Assembly (NCBI GenBank): GCA_015956445.1
Contig: WIUZ02000031.1
Coordinates: 62,001 to 126,000, forward strand
From: Thelephora terrestris
Lineage: Eukaryota; Basidiomycota; Agaricomycetes; Thelephorales; Thelephoraceae
DNA: 64,000 nt
Direction of reading: 5' to 3'
Shown one piece after another: positions 10,366-22,175 of this stretch; the stretch's first letter is position 1, and the number at the start of each line of letters is the position of its first letter. The translations under genes and the position numbers were made by a program. The notes below the pieces were generated by a model, which saw only the letters and a program-made list of their open reading frames with translations, was not told the DNA's origin and ran no database searches.

Positions 10366-12966
10366 TAATGGGCTTTTACCATACCCAGTATGCCACCGTT
10401 GTTATCCACGGTGTTCTTATCGTAGCCCAGTACAGTACCTATGAAAGCCCTCAAGTAAAGGTTAAAGAACTTTGTGCCTATGGCGGGATTTGACGAGATC
10501 AGTAGAGACTGTTCCCAATAGTTCGGAATGTCATGTTGCATCATGTTGTCGAGGTCGATCTCTGCTCCTGCCAAAAACTTTACGATTGGGTTGTGGGTGT
10601 CCGCCGGATTTATGGTGAGGTAGAAACTGGGCATACCGTGCGTTATTGTGAGCGCCCTTATCTCGTTGCGCATAGCAACACGTGAAGCCGAAGACCCGGG
10701 AACCTTGGCAGCCACGAGATTGACCTCTTTCATCAACCTCAGCACTTTACGCTCTTCATTGGTGTGCGCAACCGCTCCTTCTCCCTTCTCGATCCTTTCT
10801 AACACCGTGCTCACAGCCGTGGATGATACGCTGGAAAATGTCTGTGCAAACTGAGTGAATGATGCCCTTTTCACTTTCAGCGCGCTGCCCAACAACAGAG
10901 CTCGTCGCTGCAAGATATTGAACACTATGAACAGAAACGAATAGTGCGTTTGAAACCTCTTATCACCCAAGGAGAAAAAATACTTAGCTTGTTCTTTCAT
11001 CGATATAGCCTTACTCCGGGTTCAATCGTCAAAACCGCCGCATCCGTACGGGAAGAGTGTGGGGTACAATGTGGGGAACAAGTCCACGTTGTTGAACTCG
11101 TTCACTGGTGAAGGCCCATGCGCTACCTGTACAAAAGGTTTACCATTGGTCTTGGCGTGATGAACGGCAGCCGCCTGTAGCTGTCTCGCCGGTGTGTGAA
11201 CATCAACATCTGCAACGACCACTGTCTCAAAATGCGTGGAGGAGGGGGTAGAGACACCCTCGGACGTGTTGTCGTACCCTGACGTCAAAGACTCCTGCGC
11301 ATCATCACTCGGTACACATTCGACATGATACGGCAGGATGTCGTGAACAGGCAATGAGTTCACATTAGCGTCGGATATCTCCACATTTTGGTATAGCGGG
11401 TTGTTATCTTTTAGCCATCGCAAGGCGTTCCTCACCTTCTCACAACGAACAATTAGCGGCTTGGCTTTTTCTCGTAACCATTCACCCGTCAGTTGAGAGC
11501 TCCCTACAAAAATGATGCAAATGAAGGTCAGGGTTTCGCCGACTGGGGGCGGGAGCAATGTGGCAAGCTTGTCAGGCTGTTGAGGATAAATAATTGTATG
11601 CCCTTTCAATCCCCTCTGGGATGTAGGAGAAGCCACCTCCGCATTGTTCTCTTGCAATTTAACGATCCACAATTTTGCGCGCGCACGGGCAATCATGGAT
11701 TCCTCCACCATGGTCAGATCGTCCAACTCACGCGGAACTGGACCAACATACAACTTGTTAGCGAGCGCATGTTTTGGTAAACTGTTTTTTCTCAAGCATT
11801 GCAAACAAGAGTTGCACAGATCCAAAGAGGTCGCCTCCCCAGCACCTGTGACACCTCGCTCGTCTACAAGTACGTTTTTCAGCGGACCCGCCGAGAAGGG
11901 AGTAGGGGGAGGCAGAAAGGACGCATCGTTCCAGTGGGATGAGGGCCCCTCCAACAACTTCAAGTTCACCTCTTCGAGCGATTTTCGGATACGTTCTTGG
12001 ATGGGTTGCTGGCATCCGCAGCAGGCGCATACAAAAGTCGCCAATGCCTCCGACGATGTCGCAGCGCGAAACTCTCTCACCACCTTCTCCTTCATTTCCA
12101 TAGGAACTAGTTTAGGCCAAGATTTCCGAATACCGTCGAGCCGGTGCAACCTCTCCATAACGGCATCTTCAGCTTTCGCTTCTTTCACTTTACCTCGCTC
12201 AATGGTGGATATGTACCTCTTCAGTTTACCGCGCAGTTTCTTGACAGTTTCCGCAGAGTCATAAGCAATCTCGTGCAAATCCAGAACAACCTGCAGCTGC
12301 TTCCTCGAAGCGACTTCCAAGACGTGTTGAAGCACCGCCACTTGTAGATAAACCGCACGCTGCGCGTTTATAGTAGGGTCACCTTGCACATTAACACAGC
12401 CCGGGCGTTCTCGACCAGAATTCACGCATCTGCCCTCCGTAATGTGAGCTAAGATTTTCGCTGTATTATCCTCCTTCGAAGCCTCCTCCGAAACTTCGAT
12501 GCCATGTGCATCACAAATAGCTCTGAGCAGTTTAGCAGCAGATTGACAGCCCAATTTTGCAAAAAGGTCTACCACCTGTAGGGCGGCGGCGTCTGACATA
12601 TCAAGGAGTTTTCGCCGACGTTCCACAAGCTTGGATGAGAGAGACCTGAGCCTCTGTTTAGCTTGTGAAGTTATGCCAAGTGCCTCACACACACGAGCCA
12701 ATTCCGTGGCACTCAACGCGCCTTCTTGAACCCGTTGTATGGCATCGTCAATCAGGCGGATTCCCATAGAATGTGGCCATTTTTCGCAAGAGACAACTTG
12801 CGCGCATTCCGCACCTTTGTGTAACACACAATCACCATCGAATATGTGACGGATGAATCCTGATCACAGCGCTTCCACACTCGTCAAGGCCACTGAGAAT
12901 TGGTGTTGGCATTGAATTTTGGCCCAAAACTCCACACCATTTTCATGCAAACACTTTTTTAACAAA

Positions 12967-13467
12967 CACTGGGGGCAGGGGCACCTGGAATCGGTGATTA
13001 CATCTTGATTACATGGTGAGTTCATGTGCACTTTTCAATAATTGTAATCGCCAATCCCAGGTTGATTACATTTCAAATGTTACCTTGACATGTAATTCAA
13101 CTGTGCCCACCAACTCCATTTGAAACTCCCTCAAAATGTTCCCAAGCAATGTTTCCTGAATGTGCCCACTGGGCACATTGTGAAAACATCTCATGTTTTT
13201 GAGCACATTTAGATTACATCTCGGACGATTGAAGAACATGTTGACTACATTGCAGTATCATTTTTGTCGACAGGTAAAAAACATCCCAGAAACATTTGTA
13301 GAGAACATTCCAAATGTAATTGGTAGACATTGGCTGGATTACATGTCAAGGTAACATTTGAAATGTAATCAACCTGGAATCAGCGATTACAATCATTGAA
13401 AAGTGCACATGAACTCACCATGTAATCAAGATGTAATCACCGATTCCAGGTGCCCCTGCCCCCAGTG
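12967..13467. mobile_element. MITE with 130-bp inverted repeats, CACTG ends
   Basis: The 501-bp element begins CACTGGGGGCAGGGGCACCT, and its far end is the reverse complement. The inverted repeats span 12967-13096 and 13338-13467 and differ at about four positions. The trinucleotide AAA flanks both sides (12964-12966, 13468-13470), a possible 3-bp target duplication. CACT(A/G) termini with 3-bp duplications are the mark of the CACTA/EnSpm superfamily. The interior of about 240 bases has no coding capacity but contains further GTGCCCA/TGGGCAC motifs and could form a foldback. It is probably a non-autonomous CACTA relative. Confidence 0.8.
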
Positions 13468-14201
13468 AAAGTCAACACGAGATTCATATTGTATTCAGGA
13501 TTGTCACGGTTTTTCATATTGTATTCAGGATGGTCACGGTCTTTCGCATTGTCCTCCGATATTGAGGCGGACGGATGCGAAAGAAGCTGCGAACAATTCG
13601 GGTCAAGTATCACCTGATCATGGTGACCTGGCATAGCATGGGGGTTTCCACGTACGCCGCTGGTGGTCTTGAAGTGCGGGTAGGTGGGGGGGGGGGATCC
13701 CCCCGCCGCTAGTGGCGTGGGTCGGCGAGAACAAACACTGGTCTTCGCGAGAATGCAGCAGCGAAAAGGGCATAAATGTGTCTGTGTACATTGAGCGAAG
13801 AGAAAATGTCCGTGCGCAGGCCACCTACCATCCGCCAGCCACACATGACCTTCAGGTAGAACCACAGAGACTCCTTCATAGGGTGAGAGGAGTATGTTAC
13901 TCGCGGCCGATACACAGCAACATCGCAACCAATCAGCCCCAAGGATGATATCTGCTTTGCGGGTTGGAGACAGAAGGAGGAGAAACTCTGAGGAAGAATA
14001 ATACCCCCCCTGAGAGGGAACAGAGATAGTCAGCCGAGCCGAATGCACGCCCCCGACTTCCAGATGCGCGTGGAGGGAGTTTTCAAACAAAAAAGCAGGT
14101 GACGCCATTGAATGAGGATAGCTGGCGTCCAGCAGATAGGTGCAGGGATGCGCCTCCGCATAGCCGAGGACTTGGATAGAAGTCATGGTGACAGTGAGCA
14201 A
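13437..14201 (-). CDS. ORF with retropepsin-like pattern, 3' end run into MITE
   Basis: A 254-codon frame starts at the ATG at 14201. Residues around 20-130 carry the patterns TYLLDASYPHSMASPAFL and ADIILGADWL, which recall the pepsin-like fold of retroelement proteases and are, from memory, common in multi-copy Agaricomycete proteins. The rest is rich in Pro, Ser and His with no recognised domain. Near the C-terminus a short tandem duplication gives the repeated residues PEYNM. The last ten codons and the stop come from the MITE's inverted repeat. It may be a retroelement-derived relic rather than a working gene. Confidence 0.4.
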   Translation of the reverse strand: MLTVTMTSIQVLGYAEAHPCTYLLDASYPHSMASPAFLFENSLHAHLEVGGVHSARLTISVPSQGGYYSSSEFLLLLSPTRKADIILGADWLRCCCVSAASNILLSPYEGVSVVLPEGHVWLADGRWPAHGHFLFAQCTQTHLCPFRCCILAKTSVCSRRPTPLAAGGSPPPTYPHFKTTSGVRGNPHAMPGHHDQVILDPNCSQLLSHPSASISEDNAKDRDHPEYNMKNRDNPEYNMNLVLTFTGGRGTWNR

Positions 14202-14467
14202 CTGAGCAACAAACGATGGCGAAGCGCGGGGAGGACGACGACGAAGCGCAAGTACAGCGATGGCAAAGCGCGAGCGTGGAAAGGAGGCAGCACAGCCCTT
14301 GGCTGCATATGGAAATCTTTTCCCTGGGAGGCGGTGCAGCCCTTTACCACATATGGCAATAATTTCCCTCGGAAGGAGCCCAAAGGAGCGGCAATTTCAA
14401 AATCCCACGATTTTCGAGTCGTTCAGCCAAATCGAAAACATTAAAACAACACGACCCCCTCCCTATC
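14202..14467. other. no gene seen; short direct repeat
   Basis: This stretch between the retropepsin-like ORF and the first ACS copy has no supported gene. A segment near 14290 (GCAGCACAGCCCTTGGCTGC...GGAAATCTTTTCCC) is loosely repeated about 45 bases on. Confidence 0.3.
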
Positions 14468-16600
14468 GGTCATGGGGATCATCTTGCCCATCGACAGTTG
14501 ATCGGCGCTTCCGCTTCAGCAACCATTGGCGTCGGCCAGTGCCGACAGTCTCAGCGTCCGCAGTCGCTCTACACGATTCCCCCTCCCCTTCATTCCACAA
14601 CATTCTGTCACGAACTCACAGATTTCCATAGACCGCAATCATCTACGAAGCCGATGGGCTGGGCGAAGGCTGAGAAATCACTCATGCTCAGCTTCTCCGC
14701 CGAGTTTCCAGCACGGCTAACATCCTGAAGGCTATGGGAATAAAGCAGGGCGACACCGTCTCCGTTTGAATGCCCATGACCTGGCACACTGTTGCCACTT
14801 TCCTGGCCTGCGCTCGCATCGGCGCCATCCATTCCGTCGTCTTCGCTGGATTCTCCTCCGAGTTGCTTCGAGACTGCATCAAGGATTGCAAGTCTCACGT
14901 TTTGATCACCTCCAATGAGGGCCGACGGGGTGGAAGGGCCACTGTTACCAAGGCCATCGTCAATGCCGCTCTTAAGGTGTGCCCCAAGGTCAAGCATGCA
15001 CTTGTCCAGAGGAGGACCAGAAACACCGTGGCCTGGACCAAGAGACGCAACAAGTGGTGGCACGAAGAGACGCCCAAGGTCCCAAACTACTGTCCGCCGG
15101 AGGTCATGTCCTCTGAGGACCCATTGTTCATTCTTTACGTGAGCATCAGAAGTTTTATCTTCCGTCCAACAAGAGTCGCTGACGGTGCTTCTCGATGTTT
15201 TTAGACCTCTGGATCCACCGGAAAGCCAAAGGTTGTCGTCCACACTACCGCCGGATACCTTCTCGGAGCCGCGCTGACCGTCAAGTACGTCTTCGATGTC
15301 CACCCCGAGGACAAGTTTGCATGCATGGCTGATGTCGACTGGATCACCGGCCACACGTAAGTTTGGTACTTTTGACAACCGCCGCCTCTGCTCTGGTCTT
15401 ATACTTGATCAGGTACATCGTCTACGGACCTATTCTCAAGGGCGTCACCACCACTGTATTCGAGTCTACCCCGGTCTACCCCACTCCATCCCGTTATTGG
15501 CAGGTCGTCGAGAAACACCAGATCACCCATTTCTACACTGCTCCCACCGCCATCTGTCTCCTCCGTCGTCCCAGCGAACACCACACCCAAGCCCACGACC
15601 TCAGCACGGTTCGAGTGCTGGGTAGCGTCGGTGAACCTATCAACCCTGAAGCTTGGGACTGGTACAATGAGCACGTCGGAAAGAAGCAATGTGCCATTGT
15701 CGACACTTGGTGGCAAACCGAGACCGTATCGATCATGATAACGCCATTCCCTGGCGCCATCGAGACAAAACCGGGATCCGCTACCGTACCTTTCTTCGGC
15801 ATCGAGCTGGTCATCCTCAACCCAGTGTAGAAGTCCTCGAGGGCAACAGTGTTGAGGGTATCCTGTGTATCAGGAACCCCTGGCCGTCTATCGCGAGGAT
15901 GGTCTGGAAGGATAATAACCGTTATCTCGATACCTATATGAGGGTTTGCGTTCATTTGCGTTGTGTGCGACGCTGTCTCTGATCTCGTCGTGTTTAGCCA
16001 TACCCAGGATTTTTCTATACCGGCGATGGTGTGGGCTGCGATGAGCACAGATACATTTGGATCAAGGGTCGTGTAGACGGTCAGTATCCCGAACGTCCCT
16101 CGCTTCACAAGCGCGAGCCTAACAGAACTCAGATGTCATCAACGTCTCGGGACACCGCCTCTCCACTGCCGAGATTGAGTCTGCCTTGATCCTTCACAGG
16201 GGCGTCGCTGAGACTGCCGTCATCGGCGTCTCCGACGATCTCACTGGCCAAACCGTCTACGCCTTTGTGACCCTCAAGCCGTATGTATTTCCTCGCCAAC
16301 CTTGCAGACTCCGAGCTCATCAAACCCCCTTTCCCTAGCGAATTCACCTACAACCCCAATGACGAGGGTTCCCTCGCTAAGGAGCTCATTCTTCAGGTCA
16401 GGAAGGACATTGGGCCATTCGCCGCGCCAAAGAAGATCATCATCGTTCCCGACCTTCCCAAGACCCGATCTGGTAAGATCATGCACCGTATCATGCGCAA
16501 GGTTTCCGCAGGAGAGGGCGACCAGCTGGGCGACCTCAGCACCTTGGCTGATCCCAGCGTCGTTGGTGCCATCAAGGCTAAGGTTGCCACCTCGTCTTAG
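14468..16600 (+). pseudogene. acs: acetyl-CoA synthetase copy 1, broken, 5' truncated
   Basis: Acetyl-CoA synthetase makes acetyl-CoA from acetate, ATP and CoA in the cytosol and nucleus. The copy starts inside what is an intron in the other copies; the first exons are missing. Recognisable pieces are [27 protein letters not shown], the AMP-binding loop [44 protein letters not shown] and the C-terminal [15 protein letters not shown] with its catalytic lysine. Introns interrupt at ILY/TSG, GHT/YIV, YMR/YPG, VD/DVIN and LKP/EFT. Breaks are a TGA at 14671, a TGA at 14767 and a 4-bp loss near 15828 that shifts the frame. It ends in a TAG at 16598-16600 and converges on the NLR. Confidence 0.85.
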
Positions 16601-16639
16601 ATATCCCACGCCTTTGCTACACTGAATGGGCCGGTAAAG

Positions 16640-17460
16640 AGGAGCGTCTTTGGTGATTCTGATGGAGCAGGGGAGGTAGTTTGTACATTATAGGAGTTGA
16701 AGAGGAATATCTTGAGTCACCTTTTGTGTAGTCTTGAACCGTTGCAACTTATTCTTTATTGATAAGATGTACTTTGGGTGATGAATCTCAATGTGTTGTA
16801 TGCAGTTTCCAAGTGTGAACACGTACATTTCCTCCAGATGAAGGTGGGGTGGATGGTGTCCACTTTCCTCTGCAATGGATTTTCTGTACAAATGCCTCAA
16901 TCTCCAGTTGTGTTGCCATCTGTCCCACCTTGCTGTGTGTGTTAGGGAAGAACCACCATTCTGAATGCCTGTCTGGAACCCACAACATGAACTTTGGTGG
17001 AGGGGAATATTCATGTTCCTACTGAAATCTGCATCCACACCTCAGACACATTAATCTGTTTGTCCCAAAAATGAAGATGAAAAATTCCCCTTCCTTTTGA
17101 AGAGGGTCTTCAATGGGATGAGCCCAAAGTCCACAGGGTGTGTGTATCTGGTTAACTCTATTGAACAACCAAGATCCTCGAGCCAGTTCCTGGGAGGGTT
17201 GCTGGGGGTGCCATAAGGGTTGATAGATATCAAGATACATATCATCAGCTTGTCAAGCTGGGGTGGAATGGAATGTAGTTGAGGGTGCCACATCTCAGCT
17301 ATCTTACCCTTTGCCTGATGTGATAAATTTAGCTGGCTGTGATAAGACTAACCTTCTGTTTATTTAGTCTTTCCCAGACTGAAACAGATGATAATTAGAC
17401 CATATTGCATTTTCACCCCTTCCTATCTAAAACACGTTCATACCAGAGAGGAAGACAAAG
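16640..17460. repeat. conserved ACS-NLR intergenic block, copy 1
   Basis: This block between the 3' ends of ACS and the NLR is kept at 33060-33895 and 63400-64000. It contains short minus-strand frames (for example 17240-17019) that I cannot assign. It is best read as the shared 3' flank of the duplicated module, although an unrecognised short interspersed element is possible. Poly-A-like signals for both genes probably lie here. Confidence 0.55.
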
Positions 17461-20400
17461 CTATGGATGCCAGTCACAGAGACAATAAACTATAGATTCT
17501 TTCTGAGGATACAGATGACAGAAATCAAAAATCAAAACCTCTCCAGTTCTATAGCCAGCAACCAGATATTGCCCATCCCACTGTGCCACCCTAGGTTTTG
17601 CATACCTCCCAAACAGTTGGAAAACCACTTTTCCAGTGATTTTGTTTGTAATCCTAGGGGGATGATTGGTGAATTGCAGACAAGATTCCTCTATGGGTGT
17701 GTTGGGCAGTGGGGCTGGAGAGGAACCTGAGATTCCAAAGTCCCACCCTTGGATGGAAGAGCCACTGAGTTCAATCCAGATTTTTGAGCCATCCAAATAG
17801 AATAAATTTCCAAATGCCCACTCTTCCAACTCAACTTTGCCCATGCCCTCTCCTGTCCATATTGACCACACTTCAATGACAGTGCGATCACTCAGACAAA
17901 GAACCTTTGACCCATCCCCTGATATCCTGAGGCTGTTGCACTTTGGGACCTCTACTGTTTGGAGGAGTTCAGCTTTCTCAGTGTCCCAGATGTGAATCTT
18001 CCCACTCTCATGCCAAATCATGATTAGCTTCCCATCTGTCAGCTGGACATCTCTCAAGTTATAACCCACTGGGGTCTGGAAGGATGCTTTGCAGAGGCCA
18101 GTCAAGATATCCCAGGTCTTTACTACCCCATCATTGTCACTTGAGATAACAATCCCATTTCCTGGGTTCAGACTGATAGACTTGATTGGAGCTGAAGTAG
18201 GTGGAGTGGACTTTTGATCAGAGACAACTTGGTCTGTTTGTGGAACACCAATCTGCCAAAACCTGACTGATTTATCCAAAGATGCTGAGATCAGAGTGGA
18301 GGGAGAACAGAACACAATGCCCTGAATATAAGATGGTGTGGTGAATTGCTCAATGGGGTGAGAATCTTGGCTGGTAGTATTCCAGACATAGATGGTATTC
18401 TCAGTAGCAACTGCAACAAGCCTGCTGTCAGGAGAGAAATAGCATCTTTCAATGTCTCCACCAGCCACAGAGAATTCAGCTACAGTCACTCTAGTATCAG
18501 AGTGTTGGACTGTGACTGCATCTCCATTGCACAAAACAGATTGAACACCATCTGGGGAGAATGCGATGCAAGAACCATCATATGCTGGGCCAATTTGATG
18601 GCCGTTGATGTCCCACTGCCAGACCTTGTCATCAGATACAGATATGAGGTGTTGGGGGTTTGTTGGAGAGAAGGTGACATAGTCTATTCTCTGTGCTTGC
18701 TCAATGATACAGCTGTGTTCCCCTGTATGACAATTCCACAAGAAGATTGTTCCACCCTTATCCCCTGAGGCAATCATAGCAGAGTTTTTTGAGATGGAAA
18801 CAGACATGACATCGTCTTTGTGACCATCAAATGTCTTGATGACTCCACCAGTTTGCACATCCCAGAGTTTGACAGTCTTGTCCTCACTTCCAGAGACAAA
18901 AAACATCCCATCTGATGAGAAGGTGGAAGCTCTAACCCAATCAGTGTGACCAGAAAGGACAGCAGTTTGGCTGCCAGTAACTGCATCCAAGATAATGATA
19001 TCCCCAGAGTCCAGGCCAACTGCAACAGTGTTGTTCCAGTGTGAGATAGACTGTGGGTTGCTCCCAAGAGAAACAGTTCGAGAACATGTTCCCCACCAAA
19101 GTAGAGCTCCCCTGACCACCTTGACTACATTCAAGGATTCTGCACTGTAGCACTTTTGAAGCCATGATGAGGGAGGAGAAAATGGGAGGGCATAATGGTA
19201 TATCTCAGAAGGAGAGTTGTGGATGACATCAAAGTATTCCAACAGGAAGCGCTGGGTGTCATTTGTCCACTTGCACTCAATTCTTGCCTAAAAGACCATT
19301 GGTATGACTTTCAGTAGATGGTTTCAATAGCACTCACCAAAGCACACCATTGCTCAACATCATTCATGGCATAAACTCCAACACCAAGTTTTCCTGTAAG
19401 CACAAGGACTTCAATCCAATACAACAAGCTGGTTGTAGAGAATTCATCTATTGCCTCTGCTATTTCCTTGGCATGGGGGCTGCTTCCAGGGATCTCCAGA
19501 AGGTGCTTTGTCCAAAACTGGCAGGCATATTCCAGTGCATCTCCAATGTTATTGCTTTTTTGGGTGGAAAGGTTCTTCACCTCACTAAGAACAATATGGT
19601 CCTCAAGGTCACAGATGTTTCTCTTCAACCTTTCCTTCATTATCCTCAGGCATGACAGCAAAATCTCTGCATGATGAACCTTTGGCTCCACAAAAAACTT
19701 CTCATCCCTGCACCGGCTGGCATCTGTGAGAAAGTCGGGAAACGACTTGTGAAAGGCTTGAACTGGGTCTGCTTTTTTCTCTGGGTCTGCTGTCTTCTCT
19801 GTTTCTGGTACAAGGAGGAGGGAGTGGAGGGGGCGGAGGGTGGTAGGGATTTTGGACTTTGGGAGAAGGTCTGAAAGTGCTTTAACTGAGAGAGGGTTGA
19901 ACACCAGCACCACTGTTCCAATGACAGTCCTTAAACCAGAATAGAAATCCTCCTCACTTGGATCTATACCATGGGAGGCTTGATCCAGGACCTGGGAGTA
20001 GAGGACATCAACACCTAACTTTCCTTCCTGTGAAGTATTTTGTGGGAGGGAGATGATGAGGGAAAGCCTCTGAGTGGGAAGGTGTTTGGGGGATTCAACA
20101 AATTTGACAACTGTTGAGGCATAGATGAATAGGCCAGCAGCCTTCTCACAGAGGACATTGAGATCGTCTGGGCCTGGCCATTGCTCTGTCAAGTCACAGT
20201 CACTCCTTGCCCCAACAATCTTGGCCAGCTGAGTCCTGAGATATAGTTTGATATCTGCATCAACAGATGATCGCTCTACATCATGGAGCCTGAGCACTTC
20301 TGTGATAGGGCGGAGTGGTTTGAGACGGAACCCAGAGCGGATGGGGGGTTCAGGACGTCCGGTGATGAAAAATTTGACATTGGGGATTTCCTTGGTGTAG

Positions 20401-22175
20401 CGCGAGAGGATGGAAAGGATGGCAGATGCAGGTTCTTTGTCCTTGCACTCGTCAAGGGCGTCAATGATGATGAGGGTTGAGACAGTGGGGGAGGCTTTGA
20501 ATGGTCCGATGATGAGTTTCTCCATCTGGGAGCAGAGGGACTCCTGTCCAACATCTGGGATTGCTTTCAAGACCTCCAACAACTTCCCATGAAAAGAGGG
20601 ATACTTGTAGGCAAGCTGGAATGCAAGAGTTGGAAAGATTGTCTGAAGGTTACTCCGTTCCGCAAAATCCCGCGAGCAGAAGAAGCTTGCCCCAAGTTTT
20701 CCATCCGCAAAGCTTGTTTCAGCAAATGTTTGAGCGAGAGTGGACTTTCCGGTTCCGGCCAGGCCGTTCAGCCAGAACACACGTTTATCCTGCTTGTCTG
20801 TCAACCAGCGTTGAACCTCTCCAAGTACATCCTGCCTCGTTCCCCTCAGGCACCCCTGCCTGTTCCCGCTGCTGTAGCCAGCGCCCAAAGCATGATACAT
20901 CCCATTGAGAAGGGTGAGGTCCACAGATTCCTATTCAACAATCAACGTGTGAGGATCAGGAGCAGGGAAGCAGGCCTTACAATAAGCTGGCAACTCTTGT
21001 TGTAGAGACCTTGCTGTAATGAAGTCTGAAGCGAACGTCAGAGGTGCTGGGAAGTGCGAGTATTGCCAAAAACAAACCTGATATTGAATCATCGCATCAC
21101 GGATGTCCTCAACCAGTCCACGAATTTTATCGGTGTTCTCGACATTGCTGAAAAAACCTTCGACCTTTCCTTGCTCCATCAGTCCGTGTAGATCTTGATC
21201 AACGGCGTGCAATTTGCTAGGGATTCATACGTCAGAGTCGTTGCCTAATATCGAAGGGTATGGACTTACCCTTCCAGAACGCCTCTCCTCAATTGTTCAT
21301 CGGTATCACTCGGAGAAACAGGCGCGTAGACCAACTGAGCAACCTCCTGGACCCGGGGTGCCAACGATTCTATTGACTGTTGGTTTGCCTTCGTTCGCTG
21401 GTGCAACTCTAAGCGTTGGGGATCGCGAGTGCGGGAGAAGGACTGTACCTCGTAATTGTCCAATATAAAACAGAGACCTCCGGCGACAGACTTGAGTGGA
21501 CCGAATGCATCTGCGGACTCTCTGACCCCAAGGAGAATTGTCTTAGCTACGGAATACGCGAGGGACTTGAGCTTCCCGGTGTCCTTGTCAGTATCTACCG
21601 CACGCGATTCTTTAGAGGGATTCGGGGGTCCCATGTGTGCGCCTTGTTTTTCGGCGGAATCAGGCTGGGATGGAATGGAAGTGGGAGGGATATCTGGGTA
21701 GAGCGAAGAAATACGATTAAACGGATGTTCTGGGAAGCGAAAGGCCGCATACCGTTGGATTTCTGATCGTGAGAAGCCGAGGGCTCGATTGTTTGTAGAG
21801 TCGGGGCAACATTGTACGGATCTGGTGCTGGATCGACGAGACGTGGTGCGACCGTGGATTGTTTTTTGCTAGAATCAGGCTGGAATTGAGTAAAAGCGGA
21901 GGGGAAATCTGCGTCGCGCGAAAAAGTACGATTAGATGGATCTTTTTGTGACTAAATGGCTGCGTACCGTTGGGATACGGAGTGCGAGAGGCCGAGGGCC
22001 CAGGAGTCGGTTGGTTCGGGTCGCCGATGCGGAGATCTGGTGCTGGCTCCCCTGTGAAGCGCGGCGCGGCGGGTTCAACTTCGCTTGGCTCCCCGATGGG
22101 ACCCGTCTCGTTCCTTGCCCTGTTTCGTTCTCGATGACGGTCTTTTAATCGACGGAGACGATCTCGCAATCCCAT
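17461..22175 (-). CDS. NACHT-WD40 STAND protein (fungal NLR-like), apparently intact
   Basis: A signal-transducing NTPase of the class that in fungi serves non-self recognition and regulated cell death. Seven exons are inferred: 22175-21968, 21908-21753, 21693-21270, 21216-21078, 21013-20981, 20930-19338 and 19287-17461. All introns are GT-AG, 50-64 bp, and the sum is 1,459 codons plus stop with no break. The N-terminus is basic (MGLRDRLRRLKDRHRERNRA), then Pro-rich; residues of the type VRESADAFGPLKSVAGGLCF form the region common before NACHT in basidiomycete NLRs. The NACHT has Walker A GLAGTGKST (about 376-384) and Walker B LIIIDALDEC (473-482). From about residue 900 to the end there are ten or so WD40 blades (KLWDVQTG, KTWDILTG, HIWDTEK). 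Exons 2 and 3 look like a tandem duplication. Confidence 0.88.

Larger units (their letters stand above)
3335..12827 (-). pseudogene. Helitron Rep-helicase (RepHel), split by insertion and three TGA codons
   Basis: The product would be the single protein that moves Helitrons: a HUH endonuclease that nicks and joins DNA ends, joined to a 5'-3' SF1B helicase. Visible motifs are the segment LYVGPVPRELDDL (DUF6570-like), SFYLTINPADTHNP (Rep motif 1), GSLHCHMLVW (HUH motif), YYITDYITK (two catalytic tyrosines), GGARGTGKS (Walker A), FVDEVSM (Walker B), GDFAQLPP and TVHKAQGRTMDR (helicase motifs). Reading across the insertion target site gives HYG-WVEAQGRG, the expected family sequence. The frame is continuous for 2,063 codons apart from three in-frame TGA codons at 11024-11022, 5449-5447 and 4018-4016. 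Each could come from CGA by one CpG transition. It is therefore probably inactive but young. Confidence 0.85.
2660..12966 (-). mobile_element. autonomous-type Helitron (rolling-circle transposon), ends not fixed
   Basis: The minus strand encodes the full set of Helitron parts in order: an N-terminal region with a DUF6570-like segment, the Helitron-like N region, the HUH Rep nuclease and a PIF1-type helicase. A 3.3-kb LTR-like element splits it at 7062-10360. Limits are approximate: the 5' TC end should lie between 12828 and 12966, and the 3' CTRR end below about 3,300. The MITE at 12967 marks the upper limit used here. Without the insertion it would be roughly 7 kb, normal for a fungal Helitron. 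Confidence 0.75.

Noticed and set aside
4016-11024. In-frame TGA codons as selenocysteine or recoding sites
   Set aside because: No SECIS-like need or family precedent in Helitrons; CpG decay from CGA explains all three.
14608-15378. 256-codon minus-strand frame, and similar ones opposite the other ACS copies
   Set aside because: Antisense shadows of the GC-rich ACS codons; the plus strand has the enzyme motifs.
16690-17300. Short minus-strand frames in the ACS-NLR spacer as a gene
   Set aside because: They overlap each other in different frames, and the block is better explained as duplicated 3' flank.
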